NCBI GenBank assembly: GCA_945863085.1
Contig: CAMBCD010000093.1
Coordinates: 1-8,875 of the forward strand
Reading direction: 5' to 3'
DNA length: 8,875 bases
From: Bordetella parapertussis
Lineage (GTDB): Bacteria; Pseudomonadota; Gammaproteobacteria; Burkholderiales; SG8-41
Below the pieces are notes generated by a model that saw nothing but the letters and a program-made list of their open reading frames with translations, made no database searches and was not told the DNA's origin. Below are positions 1-5,473 of this stretch, one piece after another. How positions within the stretch are numbered: the first letter of the stretch is position 1; each line of letters begins with the position of its first letter. Position numbers and translations under genes: made by a program.

Positions 1-746
1 GCTTGCGGTGCAACGGCGGCCTGCGCAATCGCGCGCGGAAAATGCAGCACCAGCACATCCAGTCCTTCGGCGCCGGCGACCAGATCCAGGGGCCCTTCCT
101 GCGGTTTGACGAAGGCCACCGACAGCGCCTTGTATTCCCTGCCTTCGTACTTCAGGCTGCCGCGGACGATGATCAGGTACTGGCCGTTGCTGTTCGCCGG
201 ATCGGGCGCGATCGCATGCGCATTCGGCGCCACGCTCAGCGCAAAACTCGCCAGGCCCTCTTCATCCTTCAATTCGCTGAACGTATGCAATGCCGCGTCG
301 GGGGTGGTCGGCTCGAACTTCGGCGCCTCGGTGGCCTGAAAGGGTTTGCGGCTCTCCACTGCCATCAGCTTGCTGCGTTTCTCGGGATCGTCGAGGTACT
401 GCGCGCCGCCGTCCTGGTGCGCGCGCAGTGTCAGGAAACCCAGCTGCTGCTCACCGAAAATGATCGGACCGTAAGGCGTGTGCCTGCGGGAAAAATGCAC
501 CGCGTTGACCTGCAGCTGATGCTTGCCCAATACGCCGCCGCCGCTGACCACCACCTGGTACTGGTCATGGTCATGGAAATGCGGCTTGATCACGCGTCCG
601 GCCGTGCCTTCGACCAGGAAGGCCTGGGCAGACGCCGGGTTGTTTTCTTCGGGATCGATGAAATTGGTGCGCCACGCGGTGCCGGTGGGCACCTGGCGCT
701 CCTTGCGCCGGACTTTGACGTCATCGAACGAGGCAATCTGGGGCAT
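1..746 (-). CDS. Bicupin-like (cupin-fold) protein, C-terminal end cut by window edge
   Basis: The frame is open from the ATG at 746-744 to the left edge with no stop, giving 248 visible residues. The start is supported by AGGAG at 753-757, six bases upstream. Around residues 54-70 the sequence KPHFHDHDQYQVVVSGGG resembles cupin motif 1, with His56, His58 and His60 as possible metal ligands; the usual Glu position looks like Gln64. A second barrel-like stretch follows at about 188-237 (GQYLIIVRGSL, then VLVLHFPR), so two cupin domains are likely. No signal peptide is visible, so it is probably cytoplasmic. Cupins include dioxygenases, isomerases and sugar-binding proteins, and I cannot say which this is. 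The opposite strand also has a long open frame, but it shows no recognisable motif and is taken as a shadow. Confidence 0.82.
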   Translation of the reverse strand, partial: MPQIASFDDVKVRRKERQVPTGTAWRTNFIDPEENNPASAQAFLVEGTAGRVIKPHFHDHDQYQVVVSGGGVLGKHQLQVNAVHFSRRHTPYGPIIFGEQQLGFLTLRAHQDGGAQYLDDPEKRSKLMAVESRKPFQATEAPKFEPTTPDAALHTFSELKDEEGLASFALSVAPNAHAIAPDPANSNGQYLIIVRGSLKYEGREYKALSVAFVKPQEGPLDLVAGAEGLDVLVLHFPRAIAQAAVAPQ

Positions 747-787
747 GGCTGACTCCTGCTGCGGGCAACGGTTATGAGATGGCCGAC

Positions 788-793
788 ATTATA
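788..793 (-). promoter_or_regulatory. Candidate -10 box for the cupin gene
   Basis: The minus strand reads TATAAT here, a perfect sigma-70 -10 hexamer, about 40 bases upstream of the cupin start codon. No good -35 hexamer lies 16-18 bases further upstream (the region reads GTGCCG), so the promoter would be weak or activator-dependent. The rest of 794-951 shows no gene. Confidence 0.35.
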
Positions 794-951
794 GTGTCCG
801 TCGTCGCCTGCGGCACCGCCCGCATCAGTATATGGACCAGCCCCGAATGCATATTTCAGGCCCGGATCTGTCAGCAGGACTTTCAGCCCGCATGCTGCTC
901 ATTACGGTATTTGCGCGCAGCCGCTGCTGACATGCCCCTGGAGCCGATCAC

Positions 952-990
952 AAAAAAAGGGCGCACCGTCGCAACCGACCGGTGCACCCC
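952..990 (-). terminator. Rho-independent terminator of the repeat-protein gene
   Basis: On the minus strand, GGGTGCACCG (989-980) pairs with CGGTGCGCCC (968-959) over 10 positions, with one G-T wobble and an 11-base loop. Seven T residues (958-952) follow directly. It lies about 36 bases after the stop codon of the secreted repeat-protein gene, which fits the end of that transcript. A second short stem, CCTGCC/GGCAGG with a 3-base loop, sits just before it at 989-1003. Confidence 0.88.
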
Positions 991-1025
991 TGCCATGGGC
1001 AGGCTGAGCAGCTACAGATGCCGCT

Positions 1026-1376
1026 TCAGGCCGCCAGTTCCGGTGCGGGTTGCGTCGGCTTCTCTTCGCCTTCAGCGATCAGTTCCGGTGCGGGTTGGGT
1101 CGGCTTTTCTTCGCCTTCAGCAATCAGCTCCGGTGCAGGTTGGCTCGGTTTCTCTTCACCTTCCGCGATCAGTTCCGGGGCGGAGACCGGCCCGGTCTGC
1201 TTCTCATCACCTTCGGCAATCAGTTCCGGTGCGGGTTGCGACGGTTTTTCTTCGCCTTCGGCAATCAGCTCAGGGGCCGGCGCAGTCGGCTTTTCTTCAC
1301 CTTCGGCGTACACCACGGAATGCGACAGGGAAAATACGCCGGCCAGTACGAGGGCAAGAAGGGTTTTGCTGTTCAT
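1026..1376 (-). CDS. Secreted acidic, proline-rich tandem-repeat protein of unknown function
   Basis: A 116-residue protein. Residues 1-23 form a Sec signal peptide (MNSKTLLALVLAG..., likely cleavage near Val-Tyr-Ala24). All the remainder is six tandem copies of the 15-residue unit AEGEEKPTQPAPELI: residues 24-38, 39-53, 54-70 (17 residues, with a GPVS insertion), 71-85, 86-100 and 101-116 (ending in AA). Each unit has about four acidic residues to one Lys, so the mature protein is strongly negative and probably extended. There is no enzyme motif, Cys or lipobox. The start is chosen because the signal peptide begins there and AAAGGAG lies about seven bases upstream; a longer frame reaching 1463 lacks such support. 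It follows the kinase gene in the same direction across a gap containing regulator-like boxes, and a strong terminator follows it. I do not recognise the family. A cation-binding, envelope-stress or signal-modulating role is only a guess. Confidence 0.85.
   Translation of the reverse strand: MNSKTLLALVLAGVFSLSHSVVYAEGEEKPTAPAPELIAEGEEKPSQPAPELIAEGDEKQTGPVSAPELIAEGEEKPSQPAPELIAEGEEKPTQPAPELIAEGEEKPTQPAPELAA
1029..1310 (-). repeat. Six-unit 45-bp coding tandem repeat
   Basis: The CAG(T/C)TCCGG landmark on the plus strand recurs at 1035, 1080, 1125, 1170, 1221 and, as CAGCTCAGG, at 1266. Intervals are 45 bp except one of 51 bp, which carries an in-frame 6-bp insertion. Many differences between units are synonymous (for example TTCTCTTCG against TTTTCTTCG), so the repeat appears to be maintained at the protein level rather than being a recent duplication. 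Confidence 0.93.
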
Positions 1377-1471
1377 GTAAATCTCCTTTGACTGTGAATG
1401 TGAACGTTGTCGTTCGGCCAACATCTGTTGGACATGCACAAGATAGAGGGGATTTACGCGCAATCAGCGTT

Positions 1472-1509
1472 CTTACGAACATGTAATCTGCCCGTAAAAC
1501 AGCAGTAAA
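1472..1509 (-). promoter_or_regulatory. Array A: 11-bp-spaced pentamers, candidate OmpR-family regulator binding site
   Basis: On the plus strand, GTAAT (1483), GTAAA (1494) and GTAAA (1505) are each separated by exactly six bases, giving an 11-bp period. An inverted half-site, CTTAC (1472), continues the same phase. On the minus strand this reads TTTAC-N6-TTTAC-N6-ATTAC towards the secreted repeat-protein gene, whose start is about 96-133 bases downstream. Direct repeats with about one helical turn between half-sites are typical of PhoB/OmpR-type dimers, and such a regulator is encoded nearby at 3052-3729. The pairing with that regulator is an inference. No convincing -35/-10 pair was found between the array and the gene. 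Confidence 0.55.
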
Positions 1510-1535
1510 CCGCAGGGTCAAACAGGCGGCCGGGT

Positions 1536-1562
1536 CTTACATGGAGCTTACGCGGGGTTTAC
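1536..1562 (+). promoter_or_regulatory. Array B: three 11-bp-spaced pentamers in the opposite orientation
   Basis: CTTAC (1536), CTTAC (1547) and TTTAC (1558) are separated by exactly six bases each. They are the same half-site as in array A but read on the plus strand, so the two arrays are oriented towards each other across a 26-bp gap. No plus-strand gene follows; the array lies just beyond the 3' end of the kinase gene. It may add cooperative binding for the repeat-protein promoter. Confidence 0.5.
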
Positions 1563-1602
1563 AAGAATGCAGACAGCTTCCACCTGCGAAACGGATTCAG
1601 CG

Positions 1603-1650
1603 CTTGTGCGTCAACTTGTGCGCCAACTTTTGCGTCAGCTGGTGCGTCGT
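1603..1650. repeat. Degenerate 12-bp tandem repeat (four units) across the kinase stop codon
   Basis: Four consecutive 12-mers on the plus strand: CTTGTGCGTCAA, CTTGTGCGCCAA, CTTTTGCGTCAG and CTGGTGCGTCGT. The kinase stop codon (1635-1637) lies in the third unit, so the repeat sets the basic tail of the kinase. No function is evident. Confidence 0.7.
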
Positions 1651-3068
1651 GAGCGGCGCACAGCGGAATCAGCATGCGCCTCAAGATCGCCAGCGACATT
1701 GAAACGAACCGTGACACGCAGCCCCGGCTGGTTGTCGGAAAGCGTGACTGACGCATTGTGCAGATCGGCAACCGCCTTCACCAGCGCCAGGCCAAGACCG
1801 CTGCCCGGCGTGGTCCGGCTGGTCTCCAGCCGGTAAAAACGGCGCAGCACCTTTTCCCGCTCCGCCGCCTGGATGCCGGGGCCGGTATCGGCGACGTACA
1901 GCACGAGCGCGCCAGCCTCCTGTTCCAGTCCGATCGAAATGGCCACACCGGCCGGGCAGTGGCTGATGGCGTTTTCAACCAGGTTCGCCGCCATTTGCGT
2001 CAGCAACTCGCGGTCCCCCTGGATAGCAGCGGCATTACCGACAAAAGCGCGCAGCCGCTGGCCGCGGTCTTCCGCGACCGGCGCGTACGCCTCGGCAACC
2101 GTGGACACGATCTGTCCCAGGTTCACATCGGCAAATGCAGCGCGGCGCGCACCCGATTCGATCTGGCCGATGCGCAGCAGCGCAGAAAAGGTGGACAGTA
2201 TGGCGTCGAGTTCGGCAATCGATTGCTCGACGACCACATCCCCTCCAGGTCCGGCTTTTTCGCGTGCAAGTTCGAGCCGGTGCCGCAAGCGGCTCAAGGG
2301 CGTGCGCAGATCGTGCGCGATGTCGTCGGAAACCTGCTTCAGGCTTTCCATCAGCGTCTGGATGCGGTCGAGCATGGCGTTGAGGTTGACCGCGAGCTTG
2401 TCCATTTCATCGCCGCCGCTGCGCGCGGGCACCCGCTGCGACAGGTCGCCATCCATGATCGAGCGGGTGGTGCGATTGATCTCCTCGATGCGGCGCAGGA
2501 AACCCGCGCCCATGGCGGCGCCGCCGGCGGCCGCCAGCAGCACCATGATCGCCATGCCCCAGCCGAAGGCACGAATGATCGCCTCCCGCGCTTTCTGCGC
2601 GCGGTAATGGTTTTCTCCCACCAGCAGAAATTCACCGTTGTCGAGAAAACTCCCGGTTGCAAGGACGGGATATATGTCTTCCAGCTCGTCTTTTTTCGAA
2701 CTGCGGTTGGGAAACAGCGCGGAAATGGGCAGCGTCATCGTGCCTTCAACCGGCTTCATCGGAAACAGGTTGCCGGCAATGCGCTCCCCTGCCGCGTTCT
2801 GCAGCAGGTAATAACGGCGCGGCGGCCGCAAGTCCACCACCCGCCGCTGGATCGCGCGTTCCAGGCGCTCAAGGCCGCCGCTGCGATACAGCTCGCCCAG
2901 CACCTGCCGCTCGCGCTCCACGGAATCGCTCAACTGCTGGTCTAGGGCCGCCAGCGCAATCCAGTACACCACCAGGAACAGGACCGCCACCGAGGCCCCG
3001 AAAATGCCGGCATACCAGGCCAGCAACCGGAACCCCGTGCTGCGCAGGAACTCAGCGCGCGATAGCAA
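1635..3068 (-). CDS. Two-component sensor histidine kinase
   Basis: A 477-residue inner-membrane kinase that should phosphorylate the response regulator encoded just upstream. The order is: membrane segment about 14-38; periplasmic sensor region about 39-166 with no family I recognise (basic patch RPPRRYY near 81-87, acidic patch KKDELED near 125-131); second membrane segment about 167-190; HAMP linker to about 242; HisKA box SDDIAHDLRTPLSRL with phospho-acceptor His252; N box NLVENA (362-367); G1 DTGPGI (394-399); G2 GSGLGL (422-427). All catalytic boxes are intact and the length is normal for the class. The start appears to be TTG at 3068-3066, overlapping the regulator gene by 17 bases, which implies translational coupling; the ribosome site (GGGG) is weak. 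The C-terminal tail (VRRSRRTS) is basic and falls in a 12-bp repeat. The signal is unknown. Confidence 0.93.
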   Translation of the reverse strand: MLSRAEFLRSTGFRLLAWYAGIFGASVAVLFLVVYWIALAALDQQLSDSVERERQVLGELYRSGGLERLERAIQRRVVDLRPPRRYYLLQNAAGERIAGNLFPMKPVEGTMTLPISALFPNRSSKKDELEDIYPVLATGSFLDNGEFLLVGENHYRAQKAREAIIRAFGWGMAIMVLLAAAGGAAMGAGFLRRIEEINRTTRSIMDGDLSQRVPARSGGDEMDKLAVNLNAMLDRIQTLMESLKQVSDDIAHDLRTPLSRLRHRLELAREKAGPGGDVVVEQSIAELDAILSTFSALLRIGQIESGARRAAFADVNLGQIVSTVAEAYAPVAEDRGQRLRAFVGNAAAIQGDRELLTQMAANLVENAISHCPAGVAISIGLEQEAGALVLYVADTGPGIQAAEREKVLRRFYRLETSRTTPGSGLGLALVKAVADLHNASVTLSDNQPGLRVTVRFNVAGDLEAHADSAVRRSRRTS

Positions 3069-3729
3069 GGGAATACCCCGAGCCGCGCACGGTGTGGATC
3101 AATTCCCCGTCAAAGTCGCGGTCGACCTTGGTGCGCAGGCGGCTGATATGGGTTTCGACGACGCTGGTCTGCGGATCAAAATGGAATTCCCACACGTTCT
3201 CCAGCAGCATGGTGCGGGTCACCACCTGCCCCGCATGGCGCATCAGGTATTCGAGCAGCCGGAATTCCTGCGGCTGCAGATCGATACGTTTGCCGGCACG
3301 GGTCACGCTGCGCTTGAGACGATCCAGTTCGAGGTCGCCGACCCGCAGCGTCGCCGTTTCTTCCGCCATCGGCGGGCGCCGCGCCAGCGCATTCACCCGC
3401 GCCAGCAGTTCAGCAAAGGCAAAAGGTTTGGTCAGGTAATCGTCGGCACCGGCCTCCAGCCCGTCGACACGGTCGCTCACACCGCCCAGCGTGGTCAGCA
3501 ACAGCACCGGCGTTTTGTTGCCTGCACCACGCAGCGTTTTCAGGATCGTCAGTCCATCCACCACCGGCAGCATGCGATCCACGACCATCACGTCAAACCC
3601 GCCGCCGGTGGCCAGAAACAGCCCGTCGCGACCGCTCGCCGAGTGCTCCACCACGTGCCCGTGCTCGCGCAGTCCGTTGGCCACGAACGTCGCGGTGTGG
3701 GCATCATCTTCGATCAGCAGAATTTTCAT
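3052..3729 (-). CDS. OmpR-family DNA-binding response regulator
   Basis: A 225-residue cytoplasmic transcription regulator. The receiver domain (about 1-115) has the acidic pocket Glu7/Asp8/Asp9, phospho-acceptor Asp51 (VVDRMLP), Thr79/Thr80 in the switch position and Lys101 in YLTKPF. The C-terminal winged helix (about 126-222) carries LQPQEFRLLEYLMRHAGQVV, a recognition region near VVETHISRLRTKVD, and the terminal hairpin HTVRGSGYSL. The ATG at 3729-3727 is chosen because MKILLIEDD is the canonical N-terminus; the frame extends 22 codons further upstream without homology. The Shine-Dalgarno sequence is poor. The kinase gene overlaps its end. Autoregulation is suggested by the inverted pentamer pair at 3811-3826. 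The closest functional subgroup (metal, polymyxin or other stress) cannot be told from sequence alone. Confidence 0.95.
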   Translation of the reverse strand: MKILLIEDDAHTATFVANGLREHGHVVEHSASGRDGLFLATGGGFDVMVVDRMLPVVDGLTILKTLRGAGNKTPVLLLTTLGGVSDRVDGLEAGADDYLTKPFAFAELLARVNALARRPPMAEETATLRVGDLELDRLKRSVTRAGKRIDLQPQEFRLLEYLMRHAGQVVTRTMLLENVWEFHFDPQTSVVETHISRLRTKVDRDFDGELIHTVRGSGYSLAIAR

Positions 3730-3755
3730 GGGCTTGCAGTAAAGAACCGGCCCGT

Positions 3756-3784
3756 AACATAGCCCAGCCGCGCCAGCCCAACAA
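3756..3784 (-). promoter_or_regulatory. Candidate sigma-70 promoter of the regulator-kinase operon
   Basis: On the minus strand, TTGTTG (3784-3779) and TATGTT (3761-3756) are separated by 17 bases. They match the consensus at 3/6 and 4/6 positions, so this is a modest promoter about 30 bases upstream of the regulator start. A GTAAC pentamer (3754-3758) overlaps the -10 box. Confidence 0.35.
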
Positions 3785-3810
3785 GGCGCAGACACTGCTC
3801 AATAGCCAAC

Positions 3811-3826
3811 CTTACCAAACCGTAAA
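3811..3826. promoter_or_regulatory. Inverted pentamer pair upstream of the response-regulator gene
   Basis: The sequence is CTTACCAAACCGTAAA, that is CTTAC-N6-GTAAA. It closely matches CTTACGAACATGTAAT at 1472-1487 in array A, with the same half-sites, spacing and relative orientation. It lies about 27 bases upstream of the candidate -35 box of the regulator gene, a reasonable activator position. It is a candidate autoregulatory site for the regulator encoded downstream. Confidence 0.45.
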
Positions 3827-3842
3827 CATCGGGCAGACCACT

Positions 3843-3862
3843 GCCTGAGCCAGCGCTCAGGC
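3843..3862 (-). terminator. Hairpin over the hydrolase stop codon, possible weak terminator
   Basis: GCCTGAGC (3843-3850) and GCTCAGGC (3855-3862) form a perfect 8-bp stem with a 4-base loop that spans the hydrolase stop codon. No T tract follows on the minus strand, so it is not a classical intrinsic terminator. Read-through into the regulator gene is possible. Confidence 0.3.
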
Positions 3863-5014
3863 CAGCCGGCCGCCCAGGCGTTCGGCCAGCCAATCCGCTA
3901 CCAGGTTCGCGCCGACCTGACGGTTGTCTTCCTGGCAATGGTCACTGCCGCCGTCGTGCGCGGTAAGGATTTTCAGCGTCTTGTCCTTTGCACCCACGAT
4001 TCCGATCAGGCGCTGTGCGAATTCCAGCGGCACGATGTTGTCGTTCTCGCCGTGAATGCAGTAGAACGGGCAGCGGATTTTTTCCGCAACGCCGGCAAGA
4101 CGGTAGTTCTCGAGTTTTTTCATGCAGGCCTCCATGTCCGGCATGCCAAGCACCCAGGGCAGCTGGAAGGACGGTGCCGACACCTTGGTGCCTCCCGTCT
4201 CCATGATTTTGCGCCGCCGCACCCAGGCCTCGTGATAGTCGAAATGTCCGCCCCAGGCGACGCAGGCGGCGAAACGCGGCTCCAGCGCTGCCGCGCGCGG
4301 CGCGTAATAACCGCCCATGCTGAAACCCATCACCGCGATGCGTTTCGCATCGACATCATTGCGGCCGGCAAGAAAATCGTACGCCGCCCGACCAGGCACC
4401 TCGTAATCATGGCGGCTGGGAATACCCTGCAAGCGCAGCGCCTCACCCTGCCCCGGGCCGTCGATTGCCAGCACATGGATGCCGCGGCGGGTGATTTCCG
4501 CACCGCCGAACAGCACACTCATCTCCTTCGCGTTGTCCAGGCCGTCGAACATCACCACCGCCGGTGCGGCACCGCTAACATCCGCCTTGTAGAACCAGGC
4601 CGGCAATGTCGTACCCTCGAAAGGCACTTCAACCCGCTCGATCATCGGATAACGCCGCGCAATGCCCTTGCCGAAACAGCGCAGGCAGCTGCGATAGGTC
4701 TCCCACTTGCGCTCCGAAGGCGCGATGAAACGTTCGCCGCAGAAATAATAAATCGCGGCGCGCAGGTAATAACTGCCTGCCGTCAATTGGTGGCCCTCGC
4801 GTTCAGCGGCATCGGCAAAACCCTCCACCCGCTGCGCCATCGTCGTCCATTCCTGCCACCAGCGTTCGTTGTCGCCGACATGCGCCTTAAGTTTTTGCCC
4901 GACCTGGTCGATCTCGCCGATCGCCGCCGCACCCCAGGTCTGCATCTCGATGCCGAACATCATGCCCTGCGACCACATGTGGTTGCCGGGGAAATACTCG
5001 AACCAGTGGCTCAT
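3857..5014 (-). CDS. Alpha/beta hydrolase with N-terminal helical domain
   Basis: A 385-residue protein. The catalytic triad can be placed at Ser232 (nucleophile elbow GFSMGG, 230-235), Asp325 (HGENDNIVP, 321-329) and His359 (GGSDHCQEDN, 355-364). An oxyanion-side region is visible at MFDGLDN (155-161), followed by AIDGPGQGE (183-191). The first 125 or so residues are mostly helical (RWWQEWTTMAQRV, then LTAGSYYLRAAIYYF), as in the larger hydrolases related to 2,6-dihydroxypseudooxynicotine hydrolase, FrsA/DUF1100 and Ayg1-type enzymes, which cleave C-C or ester bonds. The substrate is unknown. There is no signal peptide. The ATG at 5014 has GGGAG about 10 bases upstream. It starts 22 bases after the preceding secreted-protein gene, so it is the third gene of a three-gene operon. 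Confidence 0.9.
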   Translation of the reverse strand: MSHWFEYFPGNHMWSQGMMFGIEMQTWGAAAIGEIDQVGQKLKAHVGDNERWWQEWTTMAQRVEGFADAAEREGHQLTAGSYYLRAAIYYFCGERFIAPSERKWETYRSCLRCFGKGIARRYPMIERVEVPFEGTTLPAWFYKADVSGAAPAVVMFDGLDNAKEMSVLFGGAEITRRGIHVLAIDGPGQGEALRLQGIPSRHDYEVPGRAAYDFLAGRNDVDAKRIAVMGFSMGGYYAPRAAALEPRFAACVAWGGHFDYHEAWVRRRKIMETGGTKVSAPSFQLPWVLGMPDMEACMKKLENYRLAGVAEKIRCPFYCIHGENDNIVPLEFAQRLIGIVGAKDKTLKILTAHDGGSDHCQEDNRQVGANLVADWLAERLGGRLA

Positions 5015-5036
5015 TGCGGATCACTCCCTGTTTGTA

Positions 5037-5468
5037 TTAGCGGATTTCCAAAGACAGCATATACCGCTGCGCCCGCCCCTCGCGCATGGCCTCCGCGCCG
5101 GGCGCCACGTCCACGGTATAACGATCAGTACAGGGCAGACTGCCCTGCCAGCGCAAACCTTCGGCATTCTGCGGCGAACCGTATTCCTCACCGCAATAGG
5201 CATACAGCGTCATCGTCAGCATGCCCTTGTCGCCGCCGACGGGGGTCAAGGTCACAGTGACCTGCTGGTCCTTGCGCGCCCGAAACTGCCAGGTCTTGGT
5301 GGTATCAGTCACCGTGCCGCTCACGGCGCCCCTGACCTCACCGGGGCGGAAACGGATTTCTTCCGCATCAACTGCCAGGACCTGCAGCGGCCACCACGAC
5401 AGGATCGCGAACGCCGCAAAACGGAGCAGACGCCCACCGTTTCCATCCATGCGAAAAAAATGCTCCAT
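5037..5468 (-). CDS. Small secreted protein with PPC-like beta-sandwich domain
   Basis: A 143-residue protein from the ATG at 5468, five bases after the sulfurtransferase stop. A second ATG at 5450 (MDGNGG...) has GGAG about 11 bases upstream and may be the true start. The N-terminus is a signal peptide (RLLRFAAFAILSWWPLQVLA, cleavage probably before VDAEE). The mature part of about 115 residues is beta-rich: VSGTVTDTTKTWQFRARK, then QQVTVTLTPVG, then a C-terminal strand YMLSLEIR. This resembles bacterial pre-peptidase C-terminal (PPC) domains, which form small extracellular beta-sandwiches. Two Cys residues (YAYCGEEY and SLPCTDRY) could form a disulfide. No catalytic motif is seen. An export role is well supported; the family is moderately supported and the partner unknown. 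Confidence 0.75.
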   Translation of the reverse strand: MEHFFRMDGNGGRLLRFAAFAILSWWPLQVLAVDAEEIRFRPGEVRGAVSGTVTDTTKTWQFRARKDQQVTVTLTPVGGDKGMLTMTLYAYCGEEYGSPQNAEGLRWQGSLPCTDRYTVDVAPGAEAMREGRAQRYMLSLEIR

Positions 5469-5473
5469 GGAGC

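Noticed and set aside
3..752. Long plus-strand open frame over the cupin region
   Set aside because: It has no recognisable domain, whereas the minus strand encodes a coherent cupin with ribosome site; GC-rich DNA gives such antisense frames.
1029..1310. Possible CRISPR array
   Set aside because: Units are contiguous 45-bp coding repeats with no unique spacers.
982..1380. Plus-strand frame with SSPSAISSGAG repeats
   Set aside because: It mirrors the 45-bp repeat of the minus-strand gene, which has signal peptide, ribosome site and terminator; the plus frame has none.
1440..1445. TATCTT on the minus strand as -10 of the repeat-protein gene
   Set aside because: No -35 partner at proper spacing and it lies 26 bp from array A; too weak to call.
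1758..2945. Long plus-strand frame opposite the kinase
   Set aside because: The minus strand has a complete kinase with all catalytic boxes; the plus product matches nothing.
3938..5260. 440-codon plus-strand frame
   Set aside because: It covers the hydrolase and part of the secreted-protein gene antisense, and is rich in Arg, His and Ala with no motif.
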